Part shown: in pieces, positions 9,344-20,089 of the stretch
Layout: each line of letters opens with the position of its first letter
Position numbering within the stretch: position 1 is the stretch's first letter
DNA from: Halapricum desulfuricans
GTDB lineage: Archaea; Halobacteriota; Halobacteria; Halobacteriales; Haloarculaceae
Direction: 5' to 3'
DNA: 64,000 nucleotides
Assembly (NCBI RefSeq): GCF_017094525.1
Contig: NZ_CP064788.1
Span: 2,527,030 to 2,591,029 of the forward strand
Notes under the pieces: generated by a model
What the model was told of the DNA's origin: nothing
Seen by the model: the letters and a program-made list of their open reading frames with translations, nothing else
Database searches by the model: none
Made by a program: the position numbers and the translations under genes

Positions 9344-10114
9344 TCAGGTGTTCGTCTGTCCGCCGTCGACGACAAGCGACTCGCCGTTGACGTAGTCGCT
9401 CATGTCGCTAGCGAGATAGACGGCGGCGTCGGCGATGTCCTCGGGCTGGCCGAACCGCCGCTTGGGCACCTGCTGAAGGAACTCCTCTTCGGTCTCGGAG
9501 CCGATGATCGGTACGTCCTCGCTGACCATCTTCGTGTCGATGATCCCGGGGTGGATGGCGTTGGTATTGATCCCCTCGGGGCCGTACTTATCAGCCAGCG
9601 AGTAGGTCATCAGCCGCGCCGCGCCCTTCGAGGTGCAGTAGGTGACGAAGTCGGCCGATCCCTCCAGTCCGGCGACGCTTGAGAGGTTGATGAGGTCACC
9701 CTCGACGCCGGCCTCAAGCATGCGCTCGATGGCGACCTGCGCGCCGAAGAACACGCCCTTGACGTTGATGTCCATCAGCCAGTCGTACTCGTCTTCGGTG
9801 ACCTCGGTGAACTCCTCGCCACGGAAGACGCCGGCGTTGTTCACCCAGACGTCGAGTCCGCCGAACTCCTCCGCGGCGTCGGCCGCGGCCTCGTGATCTT
9901 CCTTGTTCGTGACGTCACACTCGACGTAGGCCGCTTCGACGTCGTATTCGTCTTCGAGCAATTCGTGTGTCGGCGTCCCGCCCTCGCGAGGTTCGGCCTG
10001 GAGGTCAGCGACGACGACGTCGGCCCCCTCCGCCGCGAAGTGCTTGCAGATGCTACGCCCGAGTCCGCTTGCGCCGCCGGTGACGACGGCCACGCGATCG
10101 TCTAACAGTCCCAT
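9344..10114 (-). CDS. Short-chain dehydrogenase/reductase
   Basis: 256-residue classical SDR. Cofactor-binding TGGASGLG at 12-19, NNAG at 92-95, catalytic Ser in NLSSVAG (145-146) and YxxxK with Y159 and K163. The ending YVNGESLVVDGG is typical of glucose/3-oxoacyl-type SDRs. The substrate is unknown; NAD(P)-linked alcohol or ketone interconversion is the family role. The ATG at 10114 directly precedes the Rossmann strand; an upstream in-frame start at 10276 would add 54 residues with no family support and overlap the tgtA start. It is convergent with nurA (4-base gap) and divergent from tgtA, with a TATA-like gcttaatg near 10147. Confidence 0.85.
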   Translation of the reverse strand: MGLLDDRVAVVTGGASGLGRSICKHFAAEGADVVVADLQAEPREGGTPTHELLEDEYDVEAAYVECDVTNKEDHEAAADAAEEFGGLDVWVNNAGVFRGEEFTEVTEDEYDWLMDINVKGVFFGAQVAIERMLEAGVEGDLINLSSVAGLEGSADFVTYCTSKGAARLMTYSLADKYGPEGINTNAIHPGIIDTKMVSEDVPIIGSETEEEFLQQVPKRRFGQPEDIADAAVYLASDMSDYVNGESLVVDGGQTNT

Positions 10115-10275
10115 GGTTGCGCCTGCCGATTCCCCTGCTGGCTGCATTAAGCCTCTCTGGGGCTCCCAGAATGTGACGATCAGGTAGCTGCTTAAGATGT
10201 TACCGGTCCTCAAACGGGAAGCCAAACGCCGACCGAACGCAAGCCTTAGTGACGTACTCTCCCGAGAGACGGACA

Positions 10276-11751
10276 ATGCGCGACGCGTTCGAAGTCCGGA
10301 CCTACGACGGGGCGGCCCGAATCGGCGAGTTACGGGTACCGCGGGCCGACGTGACCGTCGAGACGCCTGCGCTCATGCCGGTGGTCAACCCGCACGTCCA
10401 GACGATCGAGCCCGCCCGGCTCGAATCGGCGTTCGGCGCGGAGATCATGATCACCAACAGCTACATCCTCCACGGGAGCGACGACCTCCGCGAGGACGCC
10501 CTTGAGCAGGGACTGCACGAGTTGCTGGGTTTCTCGGGGGCGATCGTGACCGACTCCGGGTCCTTCCAGCTGGCCGAGTACGGCGAGATCGACGTGACGA
10601 CGACGGAGATCCTCGAGTTCCAGCGCGAGATCGGCAGCGACATTGGGACACCGGTCGACATCCCGACGCCGCCGGACGTCGGGCGGGAGCAGGCCGAGCG
10701 GGAACTGGACACGACCCAAGAACGGTTAGAGACCGCCGAGAGCGTCGAGACCGGCGAGATGCTGGTCAACGCACCCATCCAGGGCTCGACGTATCGCGAT
10801 CTCCGGACCGAGGCCGCCGAGCACGCCTACGGGACGGGACTAGACGTCTTCCCGATCGGCGCGGTCGTGCCCCTGCTGAACAGCTACCGGTACGCCGACA
10901 TCAGCGAGATCGTCGACGCGGTCAAGCGCGGTCTCGGCGGTGACGCGCCGGTCCACCTGTTCGGGGCGGGCCACCCGATGATGTTCGCGCTGGCGGTCGC
11001 GATGGGCTGTGACCTGTTCGATTCGGCCGCCTACGCGCTGTACGCCCGCGACGAGCGCTACCTGACGGTTCGCGGCACCGAACACCTCGAGGAACTGGAG
11101 TATTTCCCGTGTGAGTGTCCGGTCTGTAGCGAACACACGCCCGAAGAATTACGCGAGATGGACGACGACCGGGCCGAGCGACTGCTCGCTGAACACAACC
11201 TGCACGTCTCCTTCGGCGAGATGCGGCGAGTGAAGCAGGCGATTCGACGGGGGGACCTCTTCGAACTCGTCGAGACGCGAGCGCGCAACCACCCGACGAT
11301 GCTCGACGGCTACCGGGCGCTTCTCGACGACGCCGACCGACTGGAGGCGAGCGATCCGGCCACGAAAGACGCCTTTTTCCACGTCTCGACCGAGAGCGCG
11401 CGCCGACCCGAGGTGCGTCGCCACCACCGGCGTCTCGAGCGGTTCGACCTCGACGGCGAGATCCTGCTGGCGAGCGACCGGGACGCCCTCGACCGATCGT
11501 TCGACGAGCGATGGAGCGTCACCCCGCCGTTCGGGCCGTATCCGCCGGCGCTCGCGGAGGCGTATCCGCTGACCGCCGAGGTGCCCGAACGGTTCGAGCG
11601 GCAGGCCTACGCGGCCGCCGGCGAGGGGATCCGACGGCTCGTCGAGGCCAATCCCGGGGCGACGTTCACCGTGGCGCTGTGGGACTGGCCCGAAGACGTA
11701 CTGGCTGCCCTTCCCGACGGTGTCGAGCGAGCCGACGGATTCCGGGCGTAG
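10276..11751 (+). CDS. tgtA: Archaeal tRNA-guanine(15) transglycosylase TgtA
   Basis: 491 residues. Swaps guanine-15 in the tRNA D-loop for preQ0, the first step of archaeosine formation. The TIM-barrel catalytic domain has [12 protein letters not shown] with D93, and [16 protein letters not shown] carrying the second catalytic Asp. The zinc site is CECPVC (C279, C281, C284) plus a downstream His. An extra segment of about 130 residues follows. The start at 10276 begins the conserved [19 protein letters not shown]; an upstream in-frame GTG at 10249 lies in the promoter. The gene is divergent from the SDR gene. Confidence 0.92.
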   Translation: MRDAFEVRTYDGAARIGELRVPRADVTVETPALMPVVNPHVQTIEPARLESAFGAEIMITNSYILHGSDDLREDALEQGLHELLGFSGAIVTDSGSFQLAEYGEIDVTTTEILEFQREIGSDIGTPVDIPTPPDVGREQAERELDTTQERLETAESVETGEMLVNAPIQGSTYRDLRTEAAEHAYGTGLDVFPIGAVVPLLNSYRYADISEIVDAVKRGLGGDAPVHLFGAGHPMMFALAVAMGCDLFDSAAYALYARDERYLTVRGTEHLEELEYFPCECPVCSEHTPEELREMDDDRAERLLAEHNLHVSFGEMRRVKQAIRRGDLFELVETRARNHPTMLDGYRALLDDADRLEASDPATKDAFFHVSTESARRPEVRRHHRRLERFDLDGEILLASDRDALDRSFDERWSVTPPFGPYPPALAEAYPLTAEVPERFERQAYAAAGEGIRRLVEANPGATFTVALWDWPEDVLAALPDGVERADGFRA

Positions 11752-11831
11752 TCGTTCGCCGCTGTCGAAACCATCCGCCGTCTCGCGCGGGAGTCGTCAC
11801 GTTGATGGCGATCACTATCGATACGTAGCGT

Positions 11832-13739
11832 GTGAGCAGCACGGCAGAGATCATCACCGTAGTCGCGACGATCGCCGGACTGGGCGTCGTTTCGACGATC
11901 CTCTCCGACAGACTGGAGATCCCGAGCGTCCTCTTTTTGATTCTCACGGGTGTCCTCGTCGGCCCGGAGGGACTCGGGCTCATCACACCTGCCGTGTTCG
12001 GCGGTGCGGACGGCGCGTTACCGGCTATCGTCGGCCTCAGCGTCGCAATTATCGTCTTCGAGGGGGCGTTCTCGCTGGATGCCGAACGGCTACAAGAAGC
12101 ACCCCGGGTGACGCTCCGACTCGTTACGGTCGGGGCGGTCGTCACGCTTGTCGGAACGACAGTCGTCGTCCATTATTTCCTTGGAACGGCGTGGGACGTC
12201 TCGCTGCTGGTCGGATCGTTGCTGGTCGCGACTGGCCCGACGGTCATTACGCCGATTATGGACGTCGTGATGGTCCGCAAGCGAGTCGCCTCGACGCTGG
12301 AGACGGAGGGCGTCGTCAACGACGTGACGGCGGCGATCCTCGCGGTCGTCACCTTTGAGTTCGTCGTTCTCAGCCGCCGGGGCATCGAGCGAGTGGTCAG
12401 CGGGTTCCTCTTGCAGTTCGGGACTGGCATCGCCGTCGGAGTCGTCGTCGCGCTGCTCGCATGGGTCACCCTCACGCGACTCGGGCGCTCGGACAACGGC
12501 CCACAGAACGCCCGGTTGATCGTGCTCGTCACCGCGTTGATCACCTACGGCGCCGCTGAGTCAACCTACTCGTTGCTCTTCGCTGGAGTCGTCGGAACTG
12601 GACACTCCGAGGCCGGAATCGCCGCGGTTGCGGCCGGCGGGTTCGTCCTCGGGAACCTCGACATTCCGTACCGGGAGACGATCGAGCAATTCAAAGGCGA
12701 CGTGACGCTGCTGGTCAACTCGTTCGTGTTTATTACACTTGCCTCGCTGCTGTCGGTGAGCGACCTCCGGACGCTCGGACTGGCGGGGCTCGCGGCTGCG
12801 GTCCTCATCGCGGCGGTCGTCCGCCCGCTTGCGGTCATACTCTGTACGGCCGGGGATACGTTCTCGTTGCGCGAGCGCGCGTTCATGAGCGCGATGGGGC
12901 CGCGCGGGATCATCCCCGCGTCGGTCGCGACGCTGTTCGCACTGGAGTTGAACGCACAGAACCCGGCAGCGCAGAGCCCCGAAGCGACGACGCTCGTCGG
13001 GATGGTATTTCTCGTCATCGTCCTGACCGTCGTGTTTGAAGGCGGTGGCGCACGACATATCGCACAGGCACTGAACGTGATCCCGAAACGCGTCATCATC
13101 GTCGGCGGCGGTCGGATCGGACGGGAACTGGCGTCTCGACTCGACGACCGCAACGAGGAGGTCGTGATCGTCGAGCAGGACCCGGACGTCGTCGAGCGAC
13201 TCCGCTGTGACGGCTGTACCGTTCAGGAAGGCGACGGAACGGACAGGCAGACGCTCGAGAAGGCGGGCATCGAGAACGCGAAGGTCGTCGCCGCCGCGAC
13301 GGCGGACGACGACGTCAACATGCTGGTCAGCCAACTTGCGAGAAACGAGTTCGACGTCGGAACGGTCATCTCGCGGGTGACCGAGCCGTCCAACACGGCG
13401 GCGTTCGAGGATCTCGACGTACAGACCGTCCCGGGCTGGCGGTCGGTCGCATGGTCGATGGACAACTTCATCGAACGGCCCGCCATCGCCCGCTGGATGA
13501 ACGAGTTCGACCAGAGCGGCGACGTCCAGGAAGTCGAAGTCACCAACGGCGATCGCGCCGGCAAGACGGTCGCACGACTCTCCGAAGACCTCCCGGAAGG
13601 TGTCCATCTCGCGCTCATCAGTCGAAACGGCGACAGTCAGATTCCCCACCCCGACCAGGAAATCGAGATGGGCGATCACCTCACGTTTATCGGTCGGCCC
13701 GAACCCGTCCGAAAGGCCGTCGGGTTCTGCGAGCGTTAG
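11832..13739 (+). CDS. NhaP-type cation/H+ antiporter fused to TrkA (RCK) domains
   Basis: 635 residues. Residues 1-405 form about 12 membrane helices of the CPA1/NhaP antiporter family, with GATGPT-like VATGPTVITPIMDVV and the ion-binding Asn-Asp pair N163-D164 in ETEGVVNDVTAAI. Residues 418-530 form an RCK_N (TrkA-N) domain with GGGRIG at 425-430, and the tail (about 545-635) is RCK_C. Such fusions exchange Na+ or K+ for H+ under nucleotide control, a common salt and pH homeostasis device in haloarchaea. The start is GTG at 11832. Ion specificity cannot be read from sequence. Confidence 0.88.
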   Translation: MSSTAEIITVVATIAGLGVVSTILSDRLEIPSVLFLILTGVLVGPEGLGLITPAVFGGADGALPAIVGLSVAIIVFEGAFSLDAERLQEAPRVTLRLVTVGAVVTLVGTTVVVHYFLGTAWDVSLLVGSLLVATGPTVITPIMDVVMVRKRVASTLETEGVVNDVTAAILAVVTFEFVVLSRRGIERVVSGFLLQFGTGIAVGVVVALLAWVTLTRLGRSDNGPQNARLIVLVTALITYGAAESTYSLLFAGVVGTGHSEAGIAAVAAGGFVLGNLDIPYRETIEQFKGDVTLLVNSFVFITLASLLSVSDLRTLGLAGLAAAVLIAAVVRPLAVILCTAGDTFSLRERAFMSAMGPRGIIPASVATLFALELNAQNPAAQSPEATTLVGMVFLVIVLTVVFEGGGARHIAQALNVIPKRVIIVGGGRIGRELASRLDDRNEEVVIVEQDPDVVERLRCDGCTVQEGDGTDRQTLEKAGIENAKVVAAATADDDVNMLVSQLARNEFDVGTVISRVTEPSNTAAFEDLDVQTVPGWRSVAWSMDNFIERPAIARWMNEFDQSGDVQEVEVTNGDRAGKTVARLSEDLPEGVHLALISRNGDSQIPHPDQEIEMGDHLTFIGRPEPVRKAVGFCER

Positions 13740-13784
13740 ACCACCTCGGCAAGCGACCACGCAGCCACCGGAAACGGCGGGTCG

Positions 13785-16571
13785 TCAGTCTTCCGAGGCG
13801 GTCACTGCTCGCAAGATGTCGGGAGCCGCCGCGAGCGCGTCGTCCAGTTTCTCGGCGTCGGGGCCGCCGCCCTGTGCGAAGTCCGGCGGGCCGCCACCGC
13901 CGCCGCCGACGCGCCTCGCGAGTTCGCCGACGACTTCGCCGGCGTCGACCTCGCCGCCGTCGGGGACGCCCACGACGAACGTCGCGCCGTCGGCCCCCGA
14001 ACCCAGAACGGCGATCTGTCCCTGCTCGACGATGGCGTTGGCCTGCGCCCGGAGTTCGTCCATGTCGGCGTCGATGCGCTGGACCACTGCGGTCGTCCCG
14101 GCGACCTCGATCTCGTCGGCGTCGGCGCCGCCGCCGGCTCGCGCCTCCGCGAGTTGCTCTTTGAGATCCTCGATCTCCTTGCCGCGGGCCTTCCATTCCT
14201 CGAAGAACCGTTCCGCAGTCTCGGGGACATCCTCGGGACTGACGTCCAGCACGTCGGCGGCGTCGTAGAGCGCGTCCTCGGTCCGCTGGGTGGCGTCGAT
14301 GGCGGCGTCGCCCGCGGCGAACGTGATCCGGATGACGCCGTCCTGAATTCGCTCGGTGTTCAGGACCTTGATCGCGCCGATGTCGCCGCTTCGCGCGACG
14401 TGAGTCCCGCCGCAGGCCTGAACGTCATCGCCGACCTGGATGATCCGGATCTGCTCGCCCGGCGGGATCCCGCCCTGATAGAGGTCGAAGCCGTGTTCGT
14501 CCTCGGCCTCGTGGCGGTCGGGCCAGTTCTGGGTGACCGGGACGTTCTCCATGACGAGCTCGTTGGCCCGGTGTTCGATCTCCTTAACCTGCTCGCGGGT
14601 GATCGACTCGTAGTGGCGGACGTCGATCCGCGCGGAGTCGGTCCCCTTCTGGGCTCCGGCCTGGCGGACGTGCTCGCCCAGCACCTGCCGGGCGCTGTGG
14701 ATGACGACGTGCGTCGCCGTGTGGTGGCGCATGAGCCGGCGGCGACGCGTCGCGTCGATCTGTCCGCGGACGAACTCGCCCTTGCCGGGGTCGTCGGTCG
14801 CCGTGTGGACGATCACGCCGTCGTACATCTGCGTGTCGAGGACCTCCGCAGTGGTGTCGTCGGTCGAGAGCGTGCCGTGGTCCGGCGGCTGGCCACCGCC
14901 CTCGGGGTAGAACATCGTCTGATCGAGCACCACGTCGTAGTCGCCGTCCTCGCGGTCGAACACCTCCAGCACCATCGCCTCGAAGTCGGTTCGCTGCTGG
15001 TCCTCGTAGTAGAGGCGATCCGTCTCGGGGAGTTCGGCCAGTCGGTCGGCGTACGGTACGGCTTCCTCGCCGTCGGCCGCCTCGTCGCCCTCCTCGTGGC
15101 GGTCGGCCACCAGCGCGTAGAAGTCGTCGGGCGTCTCGACCGCGACGCCGCGTTCGTCGGCGATCTCCTCGACCATGTCCGGCTGGATCCCGTGGGAGTC
15201 GTACAGCTCGATCAGCTCGTCCTCGGGGATCGGCTCGCCGGAGTCGGCGTACTCCTCGGCCAGCTGGCGGACGCGCCGGCCCCCGCGATCGAGCGTCTCG
15301 CGGTACTTCTCGACCTCCGTGCGGACGATGTCGCGGATCGTGTCCCGGTTGGTGTAGCCCAGTCGCTCGGCCTGCATGTCGACGAGTTCGTCAAGCGGCG
15401 CGTCGACGCCGACCGTATCGACCAGTCGCTTCGTGCGGCGCAGGACCATCCGGGCGAGATAACCCGTCCCGACGTTGCTCGGGACGATCCCGTCGCCAAG
15501 CATGTACGCCAGCGTCCGGGAGTGATCGGCGATGGCGTAGATCGTCTCCAGCGGCTCGACCAGCTCGCGCAGGCGCTCGACCTCGACGCCCAGCCGATCC
15601 GCGATCTCCCCGCGGGCGGCCTCGACGTCGTCGACGTCGTCGATATCCAGGTTCCCCGACAGCCGAGCGGCGTCGTGAACGATCGCCCGCGCTTCGTCGG
15701 TGTACTCGAGCCCGGCATTGTCGGTGAGGAACTCGATCATCTCCGGGTAGATCGCCTCGTAGACGGTCGCCGTCCCCTGGGAGACCCAGGTCCACCGCTC
15801 GAGGCCGTACCCGGTGTCGACGATGTAGGTGTCCATCTCCGAGTAGGTGTTCCCGTCTTTCATCTCGTAGTCGCCGTCGGGGTCCTGCTCGAACTGCATG
15901 AACACCAGCGTCGCCAGCTCCGCGCCCTTGTAGATGACCTCGAAGGCGGGCCCGGCGTTGCCGCCGCCGACCCACGGGTCCTCGATGAGCGTAATCTCCT
16001 CCAGATCGGCACCCAGCTGCTCGAACAGGCCCATGCAGTACTCGACGGTCTCCTCTTTCCAGTAGACTTCGCCCTCGTAGGCGTACTCCTCGACGTCCTC
16101 CTTGGCGTTGAACGCGTGGTGGGCCATCATCTCGAAGGCCATGGTGTGCCGTCCCGTCTTGCCGACGTTGTCGATGTCCTGCATGCGGATGCAGGGCTGA
16201 CTGACGGCGAGGGGGTTCGCCGGCGGCGGCGTCTCGCCCGAGGTCACCAGCGGCTGGAAATCGTAGATCGAGGCCTGGGTCAGCAGGACGTCGTCGCGCC
16301 AGCGATTGGCGGCGACCGGATACGGCTCGATCCGGGTGTGGCCGCGCTCCTCGAAATACGAGAGGAACGCCTCGCGCATCTCGCCCAGCTCGAGTGTCTC
16401 CTCGAACCCGGGATCGTCGATGAAGCTGTACTCGTCACACGGCGGCTCCCCGCAGGTCTCCCGATCGGCGTCGAGCGTCCAGAAGTGGTCCCCACACTCC
16501 GAACACTCCTTGCGATGGAACCCGTGCTCGTCGAAATAGTCGAGCCGGTATTCCTCGGTGAGGTCGCTCAT
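13785..16571 (-). CDS. alaS: Alanyl-tRNA synthetase (archaeal type)
   Basis: 928 residues, the usual archaeal AlaRS length. The N-terminal extension has a Cys-rich [14 protein letters not shown]. The class II catalytic core includes [20 protein letters not shown]-type residues. The editing domain carries HHTATH near residue 617 and CGGTH near residue 719, which form the zinc site that removes mischarged Ser/Gly. A Gly-rich C-terminal domain ends the protein with [19 protein letters not shown]. It charges tRNA-Ala in the cytoplasm. The gene is convergent with the antiporter gene (45-base gap) and stands alone upstream of the reductase gene transcribed in the same direction. Confidence 0.96.
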   Translation of the reverse strand: MSDLTEEYRLDYFDEHGFHRKECSECGDHFWTLDADRETCGEPPCDEYSFIDDPGFEETLELGEMREAFLSYFEERGHTRIEPYPVAANRWRDDVLLTQASIYDFQPLVTSGETPPPANPLAVSQPCIRMQDIDNVGKTGRHTMAFEMMAHHAFNAKEDVEEYAYEGEVYWKEETVEYCMGLFEQLGADLEEITLIEDPWVGGGNAGPAFEVIYKGAELATLVFMQFEQDPDGDYEMKDGNTYSEMDTYIVDTGYGLERWTWVSQGTATVYEAIYPEMIEFLTDNAGLEYTDEARAIVHDAARLSGNLDIDDVDDVEAARGEIADRLGVEVERLRELVEPLETIYAIADHSRTLAYMLGDGIVPSNVGTGYLARMVLRRTKRLVDTVGVDAPLDELVDMQAERLGYTNRDTIRDIVRTEVEKYRETLDRGGRRVRQLAEEYADSGEPIPEDELIELYDSHGIQPDMVEEIADERGVAVETPDDFYALVADRHEEGDEAADGEEAVPYADRLAELPETDRLYYEDQQRTDFEAMVLEVFDREDGDYDVVLDQTMFYPEGGGQPPDHGTLSTDDTTAEVLDTQMYDGVIVHTATDDPGKGEFVRGQIDATRRRRLMRHHTATHVVIHSARQVLGEHVRQAGAQKGTDSARIDVRHYESITREQVKEIEHRANELVMENVPVTQNWPDRHEAEDEHGFDLYQGGIPPGEQIRIIQVGDDVQACGGTHVARSGDIGAIKVLNTERIQDGVIRITFAAGDAAIDATQRTEDALYDAADVLDVSPEDVPETAERFFEEWKARGKEIEDLKEQLAEARAGGGADADEIEVAGTTAVVQRIDADMDELRAQANAIVEQGQIAVLGSGADGATFVVGVPDGGEVDAGEVVGELARRVGGGGGGPPDFAQGGGPDAEKLDDALAAAPDILRAVTASED

Positions 16572-16695
16572 TAGCGTACTCTTGCCCGGTCCGCGCCTAA
16601 ATCAGTTCCGTTGCCGACTGACCGCCCTCGAAAACAGCACGCAGACCCGCGCCGTCGGGCAGTCACGCGAGCGGGATCCGGGACTTGCGAAGGGG

Positions 16696-17340
16696 CTATC
16701 CGAAGTTCTCGACCTTCGCGGCCTCGGCGTCCCCGCCGGCCGATTCGAGCGCGTCCATCGCGACGTCGAGGAAGTCCGCGAACCCGTAGACGAACGCCTG
16801 TGCGTCCCCGCCGACGGCCTCGAGCGCGGCCGCCGTGGGGTCGGTCAGGTCCCGCTCCTCGTCGACGATCCGGACGAACGCGCCCGACTCGGACAGGCGC
16901 TCTAGCCGGTCGCGATGGATCGGATCGTCGTCCCGGTAGACGATCGCCGCGGCGTGATCGGCGGCCACGGCGCGCTCGCCGATGCCGACCGCGGGGCCGA
17001 CGCCGGGCCCGCCGGCCAGCACGACGACGTCCGTCTCGCCCTCGTAGTAGGCGTCGCCGAACGGGCCGGCGACCGGAACCGAATCCCCGGGTTCCAGGTC
17101 GGCAAGCAGCGGCGCGACTGCACCGTCGGGGTCGATCCCGACCGTGACCTCGAAGGTGTCCGCGACGTCGGGCGAGGAGATCGTGTAGAACCGGGACTGT
17201 TCGCCGTCTTCGGTGTCGAGCGTGAGCTTGACGAACTGTCCGGGCCGGGCCGAAAAGGAGGACGGCGTCTCGAAGGCGACGGCGATCGAGTCCGGGCCGA
17301 CCGACTCGACCGACGCGACGGTGAGTGGCGTTCGATCCAT
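16696..17340 (-). CDS. FAD/NAD(P)-binding oxidoreductase (ferredoxin reductase-like)
   Basis: 214 residues in the ferredoxin-NADP reductase fold. An N-terminal FAD-binding barrel with RFYTISSP (flavin-binding RxYS/T motif) and FEVTVGIDPDG is followed by the nucleotide domain beginning LAGGPGVGPAVGIGE. No Cys-rich iron-sulfur motif is present, so it needs a separate electron partner. The ATG at 17340 is chosen because homology starts at MDRTPLTVASVES; an in-frame start at 17421 adds 27 unrelated residues that overlap the divergent promoter region. It sits back-to-back with korA (134-base gap), which may indicate linked redox metabolism, but this is inference. Confidence 0.8.
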   Translation of the reverse strand: MDRTPLTVASVESVGPDSIAVAFETPSSFSARPGQFVKLTLDTEDGEQSRFYTISSPDVADTFEVTVGIDPDGAVAPLLADLEPGDSVPVAGPFGDAYYEGETDVVVLAGGPGVGPAVGIGERAVAADHAAAIVYRDDDPIHRDRLERLSESGAFVRIVDEERDLTDPTAAALEAVGGDAQAFVYGFADFLDVAMDALESAGGDAEAAKVENFG

Positions 17341-17474
17341 ACCGTACTCTCCGCGCGGCCGGTGAATGGTCCTTTCGGAAGGTGCAATCCCGGGGCACAA
17401 AAACGCCCGGTCCGCCGGCATCGGTTCGTGGTTCCCGAAGGCTTTTCCTCGGCCGGTTTGAATTCTTCCTTATC

Positions 17475-19229
17475 ATGCATGAGGATCTCAACTGGGCCAT
17501 CGGTGGCGAAGCCGGCGACGGGATCGACTCGACGGGCAAGATCTTCGCTCGCGCGCTCTCCCGGGCCGGCCGCCACGTCTACACCTCCAAGGATTTCGCC
17601 TCGCGCATCCGCGGAGGCTACACGGCCTACAAGGTCCGCACGGCGGTCGAGCAGGTCGGCAGCGTCGTCGACCGGCTCGACGTGCTGATCGCGCTGACCG
17701 AGCGGACCATCGACGAGAACCTCGACGAACTCCACGAGGGCAGCGTCATCATCTACGACGGCGAGCAGGCGACGATGGGGGACGTGGAAGTCCCCGAAGG
17801 CATGATCGGGCTGGACGTCCCGCTGCAGCGCCTCGCCGAGGACGCCGGCGGGTCGATCATGCGCAACGTCGTCGCGCTCGGGGCGGCCTGCGAGGTGACG
17901 GCGTTCCCGATCGAGAACCTCGACGAAGCGCTGGAGAAACGCTTCGGCGACAAGGGCAGGGCCATCGTCGAGAACAACAGGGAAGCCGCCCGGCTCGGTC
18001 GGGAGTACGTCCGCGAGAACTACGATCACGAGTTCCCCTACGATCTGGAGACGACCGACGAGGATTACGTCCTGCTGAACGGCGATGAGGCCATCGGCAT
18101 GGGTGCGATCGCCGCCGGCTGTCGGTTCTACGCCGGCTACCCGATCACGCCGGCGACGGACATCATGGAGTATCTCACCGGCCGGATCGAACAGTTCGGC
18201 GGGACGGTCGTCCAGGCCGAGGACGAGCTCGCGGCGATCAACCTGGCACTGGGGGCCGCTCGCGCCGGTGCGCGGGCGATGACGGGCACGTCGGGTCCAG
18301 GGATCGACCTGATGAGCGAGACGTTCGGGCTCGTGGCGACCACGGAGACGCCGCTGGTGATCGCCAACGTGATGCGGTCCGGTCCCTCGACCGGGATGCC
18401 GACCAAGCAGGGCCAGGAAGACCTGAACGCGATGCTCTACGGCGGCCACGGCGAGATCCCGCGGTTCGTCCTCGCGCCGACCTCGATTTCGGAGTGTTTC
18501 CACAGGACGATCGAGGCGTTCAACCTCGCCGAGAAGTACCAGCTGCCGGTGTATCTCACGGCGGACCTGTCGCTCGCGGTCACCGAGCGGACCTACGATC
18601 CGGCGGAGTTCGACATGGACGCCGTCGAGATCGAGCGCGGGAAGGTCGTCGACGAATCGGACGTCGAGGAGTGGCTCGACGAGGAGGGGCGGTTCCGGGC
18701 GCACGCGGCGACCGAGGACGGGGTCAGTCCGCGGGCGTTCCCGGGGACGGCCGACGGCGCACACATGACGACCGGGCTCGAACACGACGAACTCGGACGC
18801 CGCACCGAGGACGAAGACGTCCGCGTCGAACAGGTCCAGAAGCGCCAGCGGAAAGTCGAGACCGCACGCGAACGCGAGGACTTCGAGCCCAGAGAGTTCG
18901 GCGACCCGGACGCCGACACACTCGTGCTCACGTGGGGTTCCAACGAGGGGGCGATACGGGAAGCGATGGCACAGCTGGAGAGCGTGTCGGTCAGGTTGCT
19001 CTCGGTGCCGTATCTGTTCCCGCGTCCCGATCTCACGGAGGCGGTCGAGGCCGCCGAGGACGTGCTCGTCGTCGAAGCGAACGCGACCGGACAGTTCGCG
19101 GACCTGATCGAACAGGACACGCTACAGCGCGTCCAGTCCATTACCAAGTACACCGGCGTCCGGTTCAGGGCCGACGAGCTGGCCGAGGCGATCCGCGACG
19201 CCGTCGCGAAGACGGAGGTTCCACAATGA
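17475..19229 (+). CDS. korA: 2-oxoacid:ferredoxin oxidoreductase alpha subunit, probably KorA
   Basis: 584 residues. The N-terminal gamma-like domain DLNWAIGGEAGDGIDSTGK is fused to the alpha domain (GCRFYAGYPITPATDIMEY, then a pyrimidine-binding-type fold). This fused layout and length fit the haloarchaeal 2-oxoglutarate:ferredoxin oxidoreductase; the pyruvate enzyme (PorA) is longer and begins differently. The enzyme oxidatively decarboxylates the 2-oxoacid to an acyl-CoA and reduces ferredoxin, replacing the NAD-linked dehydrogenase complex of the TCA cycle. The start at 17475 follows an AT-rich region (attcttccttatc). korB overlaps its stop by 4 bases (ATGA). Confidence 0.88.
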   Translation: MHEDLNWAIGGEAGDGIDSTGKIFARALSRAGRHVYTSKDFASRIRGGYTAYKVRTAVEQVGSVVDRLDVLIALTERTIDENLDELHEGSVIIYDGEQATMGDVEVPEGMIGLDVPLQRLAEDAGGSIMRNVVALGAACEVTAFPIENLDEALEKRFGDKGRAIVENNREAARLGREYVRENYDHEFPYDLETTDEDYVLLNGDEAIGMGAIAAGCRFYAGYPITPATDIMEYLTGRIEQFGGTVVQAEDELAAINLALGAARAGARAMTGTSGPGIDLMSETFGLVATTETPLVIANVMRSGPSTGMPTKQGQEDLNAMLYGGHGEIPRFVLAPTSISECFHRTIEAFNLAEKYQLPVYLTADLSLAVTERTYDPAEFDMDAVEIERGKVVDESDVEEWLDEEGRFRAHAATEDGVSPRAFPGTADGAHMTTGLEHDELGRRTEDEDVRVEQVQKRQRKVETAREREDFEPREFGDPDADTLVLTWGSNEGAIREAMAQLESVSVRLLSVPYLFPRPDLTEAVEAAEDVLVVEANATGQFADLIEQDTLQRVQSITKYTGVRFRADELAEAIRDAVAKTEVPQ

Positions 19230-20089
19230 GTTCCGACGCCCACTTCACGGACTTCAAATCCGACAAGCAACCCACCTGGTGTCCCGGCTGCGGCGACTTC
19301 GGGACGATGAACGGCATGATGAAAGCGCTGGCCGAGACCGGCAACCACCCCGACGAGACGTTCCTCGTCGCGGGGATCGGCTGCTCGGGCAAGATCGGGA
19401 CTTACATGCACAGCTACGCGCTGCACGGCGTCCACGGTCGCGCGCTACCGGTCGGGACCGGCGTGAAGTTGGCCAACCCCGACCTCGAAGTGATGGTCGC
19501 CGGCGGCGACGGCGACGGCTACTCGATCGGCGTCGGTCACTTCATCCACGCCGTCCGGCGGAACGTCGACATGACCTACGTCGTCATGGACAACCGCATC
19601 TACGGACTGACCAAGGGCCAGGCCTCGCCGACCTCCCAGGAGGGCTTCGAGACCTCGACCTCGCCCGAAGGGACGAACGTTCCGCCCGTCAACCCGAAAG
19701 CGCTGGCGCTGTCGGCGGGCGGTACCTTCATCGCACAGTCCTTTTCGTCGGACTCGCAGCGACACACCGAACTCGTCAAGCGGGCCATTGAACACGACGG
19801 GTTCGGGTTCGTCAACGTCTACAGCCCCTGCGTGACGTTCAACGACGTCGACACCTACGACTACTTCCGGGACTCGATCGTGGACGTAGAAGACATCGAC
19901 CACGATCCGGGGAGCTTCGACCAGGCGAAAGACCGGATCCTCGACAGCGAGAAAGAACACATCGGCATCCTCTATCAGGACGAGGACAGCGTTCCGTACG
20001 TGGAACGCGAGGGAATCGAGGGCAGCATGGCCGAGATTCCCGATGGTGCACCCGACGGCGCGACCGACCTGGTCCGGGAATTTTACTGA
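19226..20089 (+). CDS. korB: 2-oxoacid:ferredoxin oxidoreductase beta subunit, probably KorB
   Basis: 287 residues, the thiamine-diphosphate-binding subunit that works with KorA. Iron-sulfur/TPP signatures: PTWCPGCGDFG with C19 and C22, GIGCSGK with a further Cys, and GGDGDGYSIG (about 93-101) followed by VVMDN, the Mg-TPP motif. The start codon overlaps the korA stop (ATGA at 19226-19229) with ggaggtt 6 bases upstream, indicating coupled translation. Its 3' end overlaps the 3' end of the opposite-strand truA by 7 bases. Confidence 0.9.
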   Translation: MSSDAHFTDFKSDKQPTWCPGCGDFGTMNGMMKALAETGNHPDETFLVAGIGCSGKIGTYMHSYALHGVHGRALPVGTGVKLANPDLEVMVAGGDGDGYSIGVGHFIHAVRRNVDMTYVVMDNRIYGLTKGQASPTSQEGFETSTSPEGTNVPPVNPKALALSAGGTFIAQSFSSDSQRHTELVKRAIEHDGFGFVNVYSPCVTFNDVDTYDYFRDSIVDVEDIDHDPGSFDQAKDRILDSEKEHIGILYQDEDSVPYVEREGIEGSMAEIPDGAPDGATDLVREFY

